A DNA stretch of 64,000 nucleotides from assembly GCA_947034895.1 (NCBI GenBank), contig OX344765.1, forward strand, positions 40,925,001 to 40,989,000, given 5' to 3'. A program made the position numbers and the translations under genes. This document shows positions 36,433 to 48,368 of the stretch, piece after piece. The notes under the pieces are model-generated. The model saw only the letters and a program-made list of their open reading frames with translations, was not told the origin of the DNA and searched no databases. Position 1 is the first letter of the stretch. Each line of letters starts with the position of its first letter. This DNA comes from Rhytidiadelphus loreus (Eukaryota > Streptophyta > Bryopsida > Hypnales > Hylocomiaceae).

Positions 36433-37247
36433 TTAACCCCTAAAGGATCATTGTCTCTTGGGGGGACAAATGGGATTTTGGGCAGGTACCTACGGGCTGA
36501 AATTTTGCCCTGATTTTTTGAAACTTTTTTTGGAGATAGAAAAACTGATAAGCTTCATGGGAATATAATTTTTTTCAATTGGTGCCCAGGAACAAAAATT
36601 ATGTCCAAATAAGCTCAAAACAAGGGACGAGGGGCAACAAAAGAAAATTCAAAATTTTGAATTTTTTTTTTGAATTTTTTCTACTTGTAGGCTATATTTT
36701 TTTTTCCACATAGAAAGCTTTGATTCATTCCATTTGGATTTGTTATGAGTAAGTTATAGACAATCTTGTTTTTCAGGCAATTAGAGCATCTTCTAGAAAA
36801 AAATAACTTGTAGGATTCATTTCTGAATGCAATTTTTCCAATTTAAAAAAAAGAAGTTCCACATGGTTTAGTTTTCTTGCTAAAACAATCTTACCATTGG
36901 GATTAGTGCATTTTAATTTCATCTAAAAGATATTAATATTTTAGATTTTCCTTCTATCTCATACCTACTTCTACTTAACAATTTTTTTAAGGATAAAAAT
37001 TAAGTTTTTTTGAATTTTTCTTTTTTTCCTAAACCCTCAACTGAAATATTCACTATAAATATTTGAAGCTCAAAACTTTGTAGTGCAAAAAACTTAAGTT
37101 AAAGATGTTTAAAGTCAAAAAATCTAGTCCCGCAATGTGTTTTTCACTTTAAACGCAGATATCTTGCAATCTATGCTGTCAAAAATTTTGAAATTTTTTC
37201 CACACATTTTCATACTAGTTAGGTGTAAGATCCTCTGGTTAAATATG

Positions 37248-37280
<33 letters not shown>

Positions 37281-37364
37281 CAATTTTGTTCACTTTTTGC
37301 TATAAAAATGGCAGTTTTGAGTGTTTTTTGGCAGAAAAAAAGGCCTTGGTCCTTTAGGGGTTAA
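36433..37364 (+). mobile_element. TTAA-flanked element, family 2 copy D, 932 bp
   Basis: TTAACCCCTAAAGGATCA at the left pairs with TGGTCCTTTAGGGGTTAA at the right. Conservation between copies stops exactly at TTAA. The interior is non-coding with a poly-A tract at about 37248-37276. This is the best-preserved member; 29773-30669 is an inverted relative and 57870 a truncated one. Confidence 0.8.
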
Positions 37365-38428
37365 CCCGCAATTGGGGTCCATCTGACGTGGCACCGTCCA
37401 CAAGACCAGATGAGATTGACTGTACCGTCAGTTTCTTATCCACAGGAACAGTGAATTGAAGTCAGTCCTGCCAAGGACATGAACCAACCCAGGTGCAGAA
37501 ATCAGCCTGTCTTCTGCGGCCACGTGCCCTTCAATCTCCTTCTCCTCTGTTGCCTTCCAAAGGCCATCTTCATTTCATTTGTTCCAAAAAATAATCTTTC
37601 TTGAAGGCCAGTCAGTTGCTCGTTTCAAACTGGAAAAAAAACAGACAAAAGAACAGTCGCTCTTGGCAACTCCAAAGGCCTGGCTCCACTAACCCGACCA
37701 ATATAGAGGTTAAAGGTTAAAGAGGCAACCCCAAACCTTACCAATATAGAAGTTAAAGAGGTACCCAAAAGGACATGTTGGTCACCATGGAAATCACCCC
37801 TTTTCGGTACCATGTCAATCATTTGCTTAAAAAAATCTCAAGAGCACTCATTGGAAGTCATACTATTGTGCAAGATTTCCCATTTCCACACAAAATTCTA
37901 AAGATGAACATTTGCACTTGTATCCTATATAGAAGGATTCTATATCATATATTGGATATAGGATAGAGGACCTCCTTCAATTCCATGCTCTATTGGTTGG
38001 TAGAAAAAGTACTAGAAGAGAAGAAGACCCCACCGACAATTGTCTTACTAGTCTTGGTGAGCAATAAATGAAGATTTCATGTTTCACCAAAATTGGTGGA
38101 CAACCCCATTAGTCGAGGTTGGTCAATCTTGAGGGAATCAATATGTGTAGAATTCTTACTAGATCCCTTCCCACCCATCGGATCTACATGTTAGTGCAAT
38201 TGCTCATTTGGCCCCTATGGCTCCCCTACAAACTTTGCCCACCAATAGAGAGCATGGAAGGAGGCTATTAGAACACACACCATTGAGCTTTGAATTGGAG
38301 CCAATCACCATGTTTCCATTACAACGGGGATAGATCCAAGGCCTCTAACCACCCCTCCAACCTCCACCCCATATTTTTCAGCAATTATAGACTTGGAAGG
38401 CTTGGAGTGTCAACTGAAGTAGAAAGAT
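37365..38428. other. Intergenic, no gene seen
   Basis: Mixed composition, with a local duplication of CCAATATAGA(G/A)GTTAAAG (37700-37760). No coding frame is supported. Confidence 0.5.
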
Positions 38429-38734
38429 TAAGGTAGGTGGCTCTAAAACAGACCCGTCTCTAAAAGCGATCTGGCTGCAGAGGTACATTCTGCTTTCTTC
38501 GATGTACCAAAGACGTACATTTCACGAGGGGGTCGCTTTTAGAACCACTGCATTTCAAACTTCAAAAATTCATAACTAATTCCACAGAGATCAAAAAAAT
38601 ATGAAACGACTTGGGTTGGATGCCAATTCCATTTTTCTTCTTATGAAAATTTACTGAAATTTGTTTCATGAATGTTAGCTTCCTCCAAAATGCAATCAGC
38701 TCTTAAAGGGTCGCTTTTAGAGCGTCCTACCTTA
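38429..38734. mobile_element. TA-flanked MITE, 306 bp
   Basis: TAAGGTAGGTGGCTCTAAAA at the left pairs with the imperfect complement TTTTAGAGCGTCCTACCTTA at the right. GGGTCGCTTTTAGA occurs subterminally and again internally. It shares the TAAGGTAG terminus with the 33.8, 34.5 and 57.0-kb elements but has a different interior. Confidence 0.75.
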
Positions 38735-41700
38735 CTAAATTTCTAAGTTAAAACTTTTGCTTTCAGGAGTGGATGGTGCCTACGTGCTTTTAAGAGTGAC
38801 AAGTTAGATAATAATGAATAAAATACAGAGCCCCTCGTTAGTTAACCCGTCTAGCAAATCCATCCGGAGTTTGGTTCTGAACTACAGTTGCTGCAATAGA
38901 ACGCTGAAGGCGAAGCTGGAGGTCTCACTGAGCACTTCTGGGCCCCTCGAAGGACGTCCTTCGGAGTGTCCAATGCGTCCTTGTACGATTCAGGATTGAT
39001 TCCGGTCCAAGGTCCACAACTGATTGTTTGGAGTCCAGCTAGTATCGGCAACCGATTGAACCGTCGAACTTGGACCGGCTTTTTTGCAAGAAAGCAACGG
39101 TGGAGAGGAGATACCGTCAGTCAAATTCATTAGTACACTGTTCGCCAGTACTGAGCCAACCGATGCTACCAGCTAGAGCAAGCAAAAAACGAGTGGCTCA
39201 CCAATAAGTGAAGGTATTTAAGTCCCGCAAACACCGAATCAATCAAGTGAGGCCAATGTTACGTTACCGAAAGGACGTCGGGCCACAAGTGGAGCTCTGG
39301 GAAGCAGCAGGTGAAGCTTTCCAAGAGATCATGGGCCAAGACTGCTTCAGCTCAGCTCAGCTCACCAGTTCAGTTTTGGCAGGAGTACCGCAAACTGACG
39401 GTAAACATTGGCCATGTGAAAAGCACCTTCCGAGAACTGAATCACTACCTGCCTGTGGCTCGGCTCTCACTCAGCAATGATCCAAACGGAATCAATGTTT
39501 CCATTCGAATCTGCAGGACTGACACAAATTGTGTTGGAGTCAAATTTACCCTAAACTTCTTATACAGGGCCTCCTTAACTTTAACTTAAGCTTACTACAT
39601 GTAGCGGTGTGTGTGGGTGGGTGCGTTCACCATTACCGGAATATTACTACAAAGGAAGCACTTTTATGTCGCTTCTACAGTGAGGAATTGCATCGATATC
39701 GCTGTCCAGATCTCTTTCTCCTCCTTTTCACGCTTATCGAAACTATCAGGCGGACCGATGATTGGTGGAAGTCTTGTCTTGTGGTACTTCTGCCCACCGG
39801 GCTTTTAGTATGTCAGTCCACCCTTTATTAGTAAGCTTATTAACTTTGACCCGTTTGCTTTTTTGCAGAGGGTTCACCACCGCACAATACTGCACCCCCT
39901 CCCCGACTCCCCGAGGTAACTGAAAACTGACAAAAAGGATCGAGGCTTGGAGTTGAGAGTTCGTTGCATGTCAAGGCCACACGGGCCGGCCGTGGCTCCA
40001 AACTGGGACAAGGTCGGTAAATTCTACGACCTATTTCCGGCAACCACATAAGCAATTCAGCCTATCTGTGCCATGGTCGGGGTGATCTGACCCCCTCGCT
40101 CTTCCCCCCAAGTCAGTCCAGGGGTGCAAGTAAAAAAAAGACCCCTATTTTGTGCCCAAAAAATGTGTGCTCTACATCTCTCCTAGCTAATTTGGCGCCT
40201 CTGATTGCAAAGATGAATTCAAAAATTGCAAATTTTATCATGCGTGGGTAATAAAAAAAATTCAGGGTTTTTCTTCGGGGACGAGCAAGGGGGGTAGTTC
40301 ACCCCGGCCCTATGCCATGGGGAAGGTTGCGGGAGGTCCAGAGGAATTTCTTTTTACATATGTAGAGAAATAGATTTAAGAAGGATTTTATATTTCTTGA
40401 CATTTTCTCCCTCAAAAACAAAAATTATCACAAATTTTTTTCGCAAAGATTCTGTTTGTCCCATTCTTGATCTACATGCAAACCGATTTCTAACCATAGG
40501 CTTCTTACAAAACCGATGTAGGTGACCATTGCGCTTGCCATTGTGGCTTTCCATATACATGTTGTGATCATTTTATGCTTTCAATGTAGACCTCTTGGAT
40601 ATTTTTGCTGCTTGTGGTGGCCATGATGTACGTGAGCTCTCACCTACAATATTGTTGATTAGAAATGGAAGAACCTAAGTTGCGAGAACGGGATGCCGGT
40701 CGAAAATGGGTCCACTCTTTTAAATTTAAGAATTCGGGACCATAGTTTGGGAAGTTTTGTAGGGAAATTGGTGCATTTCTAACCTTTTTGAATAAGATTA
40801 AAAAAAAATCCACTCGGAAGTTTGCCCAAAGTGCTGCTTTTTTTGGTTTAAATCCTACAATTTTCTTTGGCATTTGGCAAATTGCTAATTTTTTAAATTT
40901 TCACTTTGGCATATTTGCGGACTTTAGCATGTATAGTTGGTTATGTTTTTGTGTGTTATGCTTTGAGGAGTTCATGTGCATTTTTAAATGCAACAACCTT
41001 GGTAGGAATTGAACTTGGGCCCCTACTGTCTTGGGGCCAAGGATGTAGCCTTTAGAAAATACAAGGATTCAAAAGAGGGATAAAGCATTTTCCAAAGGCT
41101 AGTTAGTATGAAAAAACATACAAGTCAAAGACAATTGACTTTTCTCACAATCAGGTACACCATATGAACAAGAAGCACCACTTGGACTTGGTCAAATTGA
41201 AGAAGACAAGTAACTCGAGGGGTTAGCATACAAGAAGTGATCCTTACTCATAAAGGGGTGCACATGCTTTGTTTTGTGGCGTTTGGACCTCCTGTGCTAT
41301 GAAAAATATGGATTTTTGGAGTTATTTTTGAATTAGAAAATTAGTGTTACTTTTATTATGACTGTGGCAATTGATGGCACATGGAACATTTAATTCATGT
41401 CTGAATCTGTCCTTCACGAATAGTATTCTATTCTTCTTTTTGACAACTGGAACGCCAGTTACCTTCAAATTAGGTGGGCGTTTCTTGCAGTGTGTCTGGC
41501 TTGGCCTGCACTCCTGCAGTTGCAAGTTGCAACTCCATCGCTCGCTGTCAACAACCGTTCCCCATCCCCTGCAATCCGCCAACATTCCAACCACAGGAAC
41601 GCCAGTCGGTATACCAATCGTTCTCTTTATTAGTGCATCTAATTATTATTTGTGGGTTTCACAATTTGCCAGTAGGGAATGTGGTAAAGATACTCTCGGC

Positions 41701-42400
41701 GTGTCCTGGTTTGCGTGGAATCTTGTTGAAAATGACTGTACAGTCCACGAGTAGTAAAAGAAAGTGAGCGACCTCAGCTCAGTCCAAATTGAATTGCTTC
41801 ATCTGCACTCTTTCAAAACCTTTTCAAGGTACTAAATTTGGAAGTCTACGTAGGATTGGCATCCTATATTTTGGCGTTGTACAGCTAAAGATGGCTGCCA
41901 GTCTACCAGTCTACCACTTCTACCACTCACCCAGTGTCGTCAAAAAGATGCTCCTGCGCTAGATCAGTGAAAAGATTATATATTAAATTTTGTTATAATT
42001 CGTCGTTATTACAAACTCGATATATTCCCAAATCCCAATCACTGTCCTTGTCAGCCGCTCACGCATGTGAACCACAGCTGCCATCAGAAACAGACGCTTT
42101 GTTTGAATGGTGTACAATTGTAGATAATCCTTTTTGACGAGTTTCCAGCTCATCCGATGCGAGCCTCAGAACTCGCAAATCGTTTCTTTTTTCTTTCGAA
42201 ATTAATAAAAAAAAAACACGCAAACTTGTCCTGGCTGCAATCAAAGTGATGAGATTCATCAAAAACTCATTGGCCACAGGTGTGAGTGCACATTCTTCAT
42301 GCATGAGAATCTCGGTGATCCGGCTCTTCATGCACAAGCTTTGTATTTGAATATGCACAGGCTTCGTTCAGGATAAGAATCCGACCGTGATCTTCAGTTA
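38735..42400. other. Gene-poor spacer; scattered small ORFs unsupported
   Basis: Composition is mixed at 38.8-40.1 kb and AT-rich after that. One dispersed-repeat copy lies at 41245-41300. ORFs at 39208-39589 and 41371-41754 show no domain, no sensible splice context and no composition bias, so they are not called. Confidence 0.45.
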
Positions 42401-42729
42401 TTAAGCTGCAATTTTCATCCGTTGGGTGAGTCTGTGGTGCTCTTCAGCTTTTTGTCTGGACATACTGCGAGTGTGGAATGGTTGCTGGGGGGTTAGTTTG
42501 GAGTGCAAATATCTTGCTAAGGCGGTGTTGTGCGAGGAGTTCTCTTTTGACAGGCTTTTGTGAGCGCTTAATGTGAAAGCGAAGGCCAGGTCAGGTTTTG
42601 GTGTAAATCTTTTGGTGCTGATGCGTATTGCGTCTGTTTTGCTGCAATTGCAGCAAGCGCAAGCATTGTCACTCTCTTGCAGTAAGTATGCTTTTTGTTT
42701 GTTTGCGTTTTGGTGTACCTACAGAAGTC

Positions 42730-43220
42730 AATCTTGTTTTTCGTTTCTGTGTTGGTTTATACTGTGAGTGATGGAAATTTCGCCTGGATGGTGTTTCGCT
42801 GTGTCCGTGTTCGAGAGTTGGTAAAGTTGAGATTCGAAAAGGAAAGTTTCTTTTTTCTGTGAGCTTGGTTGATCCAATTATCACCAAAAACTGTGACATG
42901 ACCTTCACTTACGTGATTTAGCTCCTGAAGGCCCTTCTCGATTGCTGTAAGTCTGCGCGCGGTGGGTGTCTGCAGAAGCCGGTCACAATCTTGCTGTTCG
43001 TTTTCTGTGTTAAATGCTTTTGAGTGGTGGAAATTGCTCTTTACTTTGCGAACCTAGTGTCGTCACTCGCTTCGGTGCTCAACATCCGTGGTCAAGAATC
43101 CAGGATGCCAAGAATTCTGAGATTCGAAAAACAAAAGTGTCGTTTTCTTGTGAGCTCGCTTGATTCAATTATTTCAGCTGTAACTGTGACATTACTTCCA
43201 GTCGCGTGATTCCTTACTAA
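42730..43220 (+). repeat. Tandem duplication in the 5' leader of the TauE/SafE gene
   Basis: Two diverged copies of about 200-230 bp each contain TGTGTT, GTGGAAATT or GATGGAAATT, GAGATTCGAAAA, TTGTGAGC or CTGTGAGC, CAATTAT and CTGTGACAT, ending near CGTGATT. They lie just upstream of the start codon and include donor-like GTAAGT and CTGTAAGTCT words, so the leader is probably spliced. Confidence 0.6.
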
Positions 43221-43330
43221 ACCTTTTTGTCAATTGCGTTCACAGGTTTTATCTCGACTTCAGCTGCGCGAAGAATAACCAGGCCAGCAGATTTCGCAAG
43301 AGATTGAACCACAAATCGTGCACCTTCACG

Positions 43331-46300
43331 ATGTTTCAGTTGCAGCGCGCGTGGCTTCTCGCCTCTCTCGTCCTCTTCGCAATTGCAATCACAGCCCACG
43401 CAACACAAGCTGATATACCCGTTACCAAGCCCGCAGTGACAAAATTAGGTTATTTCACCTCCAAATCTCTGCAAGCTCTAGAAAATCTCAAGCTGTATGC
43501 CTTCCGCGGTCTGGCCGACGACGTAAAACAGCACGAATGGCCTGAACTTCGCCCCAACTGGCAAGTCATCTCCGCGGTAATCCTTTTGTTCATTGGTGCG
43601 TCCATCTGCAGCGCAGGCGGCATCGGCGGTGGGGGTTTGTTCATCCCCATCTTCAACCTCCTCCTCCGCTTCGACGCTAAAACCTCCGCCGCCCTCTCCA
43701 ACTTCGTCATCCTGGGCGGCTCCTTTGCCAACTTGATCTGGAACCTGCCGCAGCAACACCCGCGGTTCTCGCACAAGCCTGTGATCAACTATAATGTGGC
43801 GCTGCTGCTGCAACCCAACATGCTCTTGGGGATTAGCATTGGTGTGATTTGCAATGTCATGTTTCCGGGGTGGTTGATTATTGCGCAGTTGGCGGTGATT
43901 CTGGGGTATATCACGTTTCGGAGCTTTACGAATGGGGTGAATCGGTGGAGGGTGGAGTCGCAGTTGGTGGCTGTGAATGGGAGTAGTGAGAGTGGGGATG
44001 GAATGGAGAGAGGTGAGGAAGGAGACGTCAAGAGGAATCGAGTCATGGCCATAGAAGGTAAGGTTTGGGGCGACGTTCTGCTTTTTTTTCCCCCATGAAA
44101 TGCAATTTTTGCTACAGTTGTTGCAACACTGTTTGTAGTTCTCTGGATCCCTGAAGAATTAAAAGAATGAATAGTGGTTTCCTGACTAGTTTAGAAGTGT
44201 GAAATTTTGCTGTTCTGTCCATGAAATGTAATGCTTCTTGCTACAATTGGATGCAACACTGTTTTGAGTTTTGTGTAGCCCTGAAGAATTAAAAGAATGA
44301 ATCGTGATTCTCTGACTAGTTTAGGAGTGTGCGAAGCTCTGCTGCTGTTCTTTCCATGAATCTGAGTTTTTTAGGTTGTTCACATGGATGACAATTTCTC
44401 AGGGAAGAGTTGTTAGAATGTGAGTACTCTACTTGTTGCAAGGTCTGTTCAACTATGAGAAATCGCTAATCTTTGGAAGTGGCTACTTCGAAAACCAGTA
44501 ATCAAGTAATTTAGGGGTTTAGGTCAAAGTTTGGAATTCTTGCTCCGCAATTTTTGCCCAATTGTTACCAATTTGTGCTCAACGTGATTCTTCTGTCTCC
44601 AAAGTATTAGCCCCTATTGAAGGTTTGAAACATGATTCAGATGGGGCGAGCTCTGTCACCCCCAATCAATCAATCCATTGAAGTTTGTTTAGGGTTGTGA
44701 TTTTGGCAAGTTTGTTGACAGAGCTAGTTTGGTCATCATGCAGCTGAGGAAGCGAAGGCTGAAGCGGAGGAACCATTAGGGTTGGACCGACATGCGAAGA
44801 AATCCTCTGAGGATTTGCTTTCGCCATTGCTGGCTCCGCTGAACAATTATTCTGAGGAGGCAGGGTGCCACTTTGGCAAGATTTTCTGTCTGGGACTTGT
44901 GTGGCTGGCCTTCTTTGTGATTCAACTTCTCAAAGGCAGCAAAACTACTGAGGTAACGTTCTGTTTTAGGATTCTCTGTTTTAGGGAACTTTGTAATTCT
45001 GTCATAATTCCAGAGAATCGATGGAGTAGGGTACCTTTGAATCCAAGAATCGAAGTCTTGATCCTTGATTACCAATCAATTTTTCGTGGTTTTGAATGCA
45101 AATGAAATCCCTGGAATATCGGATCTGAAAATCCTTCACAATTTGAGTTCTTCAAGAATATTGTGCTTGTGCCTTATTTTAAGGTTTCTGAGTGAAGTTT
45201 GTTTCGTTCTCAGGGAGTCTTGCCTTTGGAGAGCTGTGGTTTTGGATACTGGGCGCTGACAGGAAGCCAAATTCCGTTGGCAATGCTTGTGACGGTGTGG
45301 GCTTCTCTCCGGCACCCTACGAGATGTTCTTCACAAGAACAGGTGAGAGATTTTTGTGCTTGAAATTAGTGTACTCGCAGCTTCCAACCACAATCGACAG
45401 CCAATCTAGTTTTAGGGTAAACAACTTGGGCAAGGCGCTTCATGGAAACAAGCACATGTGACGATGGCAGCAGTAGCTTGCGGAGCGTGTATTTGTTCCC
45501 ATGATATACCAAGTCCTAGTTGCTTTCCTCGCGTAAAAAACTCTGAGAAATTTATTGAAAGAAATCCGACATGCATTGCGGTTCATGAAGCGTAACCATA
45601 ATCCTCTATTACACAATATCACTCTTTAGCATGCGATTCATGCAAACGAAAGTTTCTCTGCCTGCAATTTTACACTTGAAAACTCCTCTTAGATTTGTCA
45701 TACCATTAAAGGTACCTCTTGGCCCATGAAATTGTTGCCTTTTTTCCCATTGCAAGCAGTGAATTAGGCTGATGAGGTCTAGTGTGGGTATGAACAGGAG
45801 GCAGGAGAAGTCAGCAGGGGTCACGCATTGACCCTTTTCCCAGCAATGGCATTCGCGGCAGGCCTCTTGGGAGGCATGTTAGGGATTGGTGGTGGTATGA
45901 TCATGAATCCTCTCCTCATGGAGACTGGAATGCACCCGCAGGTAGCTTCGCTTGTTCTCGGTTCTTTTCTTCCTTTAGTAATAATACTTTTTGTTCCTTG
46001 CTCGCCCCTTGAATTCGCATGAGTTGCAGATTAAACTCCTCTTAAACCTTCAAGGTTTTATTCTTTAAGGTAACTACATCCAACTAAGCAATTGTTCCTA
46101 TTAAACTGCCTAGTTTTTTAGTTCTTTTGTTGGATCTTGCTGGAAGTTTAATAGAGGATTCTCGATTCTCTTCTTATTCATTTTGGGGACACTATATGAA
46201 TAAACTATGAATTTTCCTTCCTTTTTTCCTTTCAGGTGACTGCCGCCACCACCGCTTTCATGGTGTTCTTCTCTTCGTCTCTCTCTGTGGTGGAGTTTTG

Positions 46301-46547
46301 GCTGCTGGGTCGCCTTCCCATGGACTTCGCCCTCTTCTTCGCCACTCTCTGCTTCGTGGCATCGCTGGTGGGGCTCAGCGTGGTGCACCACGCCATCGCC
46401 AAGTACGGACGCACGTCCATCATCGTCTTCTCCGTCGCCATCGTCATGGGCATTAGTGCGGTCATGATGGCCGGATTCGGAAGCATGGACGTCTACAGAC
46501 AGTACCAGGAAGGGGCATACATGGGCTTCCACACACCCTGTGGCTAA
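43331..46547 (+). CDS. TauE/SafE family sulfite/anion exporter, 5 exons
   Basis: Membrane permease of the TauE/SafE family, whose bacterial members export sulfite or organosulfonates; plant roles are poorly defined. Exons 43331-44057, 44744-44952, 45214-45342, 45783-45941 and 46236-46547 join in frame to 511 residues, in the normal plant range (about 450-520). Residues 1-27 form a signal peptide (LLASLVLFAIAITA). The two family half-repeats are present: GGIGGGGLFIPIFNLLL (from residue 96) with KTSAALSNFVILGG, and GGMLGIGGGMIMNPLL (about residue 386) followed by TAATTAFMVFFSSSLSVVEF. An acidic loop encoded by exon 2 lies between the halves. The C-terminus EGAYMGFHTPCG matches the plant family ending. 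The start is the ATG directly before the signal peptide; a non-ATG extension upstream was ignored. The exon-4 acceptor (TCTAG at 45778-45782) is weak and is the least certain junction. Confidence 0.9.
44094..44360 (+). repeat. ~125-bp tandem duplication in intron 1 of the TauE/SafE gene
   Basis: Both copies run ATGAAATG(C/T)AAT, TGCTACA, GCAACACTGTTT, CCTGAAGAATTAAAAGAATG, CTGACTAGTTTAG and GAGTGTG. They lie head to tail, with about 15-20% divergence by eye. Confidence 0.75.
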
Positions 46548-48368
46548 ACAAGGAAAAAATTGTCAGCCATATGGGCCATAGAAAAGGAAAACTCCTGCTG
46601 TAACGCTGCAGCAAAGCAAAGCGGTCGTAGTATTTTCCAGCAGGAGAGTTTGAAAAAGGTGATTTTGAAAGGCAACATCTCATTGCCCGAGATCCATCGG
46701 CAATATCTCATTGCTTGCGATTGAATGTGTTAGTATTCAGCTCAGATTCCATCTTTTGTTGACACAACTGAAAAATTGCGCTCGTTTAGGGATTGATATG
46801 TGACCAATTGAGGTGATCAACTGAGGCGTTGATCGTAAGAGTCATCGGTCAATGGAGAGATGAATAGGGATTTTGAATGAACTCCGAATGGAGATTTGTA
46901 CCGAGCAGGCGCATTGTCGAATCAATCAATATACTGTAAAATATGTATGTGTATATGTGGTTTAGCTCTATTGTGGTTTCATGCGTTGATCAGTTGTTGC
47001 AATTATGAGGACCTTTTGTTCATGTGTAAGTTGGATGTGCATGCGCTTCCATTTGTCGTACATGTCTTAAATAATAATTCTTGACAATTGTTTTGAGTTT
47101 CTTTTGTTGTCATGCGTATAAATCTTATGCCATGTGCGCCACTTCCTGTAGGACAGTTTCCTAACTTTGAAGAAGTCCCGTAGTACTTGGCAGTGAAGTA
47201 ATCAGAGGCAGGAAACGAATTCAACGAGGGAATCAATTGCATGCCCACGCAGTTCACGTTTCAATTTCAATATCAATTCAATGTCTTGTAGAGTCGGGGG
47301 TGAAAATGACAAAAGAGCGAAAACTTTGCAGGGTATCCGCGAAAGGTGTAATTCGCATGAGTGGTGGCTAGAGTGTAAAGAGTGACACTCAGAATGAACG
47401 GGAGTTTGTGTTTGTCTTTGCTGCTGCTGCCCAGGTCTCTTATTGAACCTAGTTTTCATTGCGTTGTCTTTTGTGACTTTGTATTGGATGCTTTTCTGCT
47501 GCTTGCAGGCTGACATTGACTCAATCCCAAGGGGAAGAGACTAATAAGCAATGACTTGCTCGTGTATAAAGTTCTGGTACGCAAAGTGTCCAGCGAGAAC
47601 ATACTTTCCCTTATTCTATTAGTACATGTGGCACTAATTTACCGAAGTCACATTATTTGCAATATATTTTAATAAATACACTCTGAAATATTATTAAATT
47701 GCGTTCATTTCTACAAAGAATAAGCAAATCTTTTGTGTGACTAAACATGTACTGACACAAATTTTGTGCCCTCTCTCATGGGAGAAGTCGATGTAGATGC
47801 ACCCAATCCACTCTATGGAGACACTCTGTAATTGCACATTCCTTAGAGATCCTCTTGTTTTGTACTATGAGATTGTTAATAAATGTCAATTTGTCCACAC
47901 AACGGCCTGTCATCAGAGAGGGTTGTTTGTGTTGGAAAGCAATGGAAGAATGTTCGGTGCACTCATTCCCTTGACTGAATTTCTCATGTCTACAGATAGA
48001 CTGTGACATGTGGTAATAGGAAAAATGGCGTCCAAAAAGCATATGCAGTAGAGCAAGAAAATCTCCACAGGTTTTTGAGTTTTTCAATAACATACATGAG
48101 GATAGTAACCAGAATAACTTAGAAAGAGTCATATGAAAAGTACGTTTTCTATCTGGAATAGGGACATTTGCAATCAATTTCTGTTCGAAGACACTTCAGG
48201 GGGGTTCTTGTAGATGGTTTGTTTGCTCGTCAGTTTCTTTCGCAGGCGTACTCATAGAAGGTCGTTTCAGATTCCGTATAGATTTGGAGGGTTAGGGTTT
48301 AGGACGCACATTCTCCTCTCATTCGAGAAGAATCCGTCTGGAGCGAGTCCCGTCCCGTTTGTTTGAGA
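46548..48368. other. Intergenic between the TauE/SafE and MDR genes
   Basis: This contains the 3' flank of the TauE/SafE gene and the promoter of the MDR gene. Minus-strand open frames at 47202-47516 and 47776-48177 show no recognisable domain or splice context and are not called. Confidence 0.5.

Noticed and set aside
39208..39589. Overlapping ORFs of about 90 codons
   Set aside because: Neither frame looks protein-like throughout, and there is no domain or promoter evidence.
41371..41767. Two overlapping plus-strand ORFs of about 100-127 codons
   Set aside because: No recognisable motif, no splice-site context and no homologous pattern; probably chance.
43450..44052. Minus-strand ORFs of 87-112 codons
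   Set aside because: They are shadows of exon 1 of the TauE/SafE gene, whose plus-strand frame encodes clear family motifs.
46110..46532. 140-codon minus-strand ORF rich in His, Asp and Glu
   Set aside because: It is a shadow of TauE/SafE exon 5.
47202..48177. Minus-strand ORFs of 104 and 133 codons between two genes
   Set aside because: No domain, no initiation or splice context, and a position consistent with UTR or promoter sequence.
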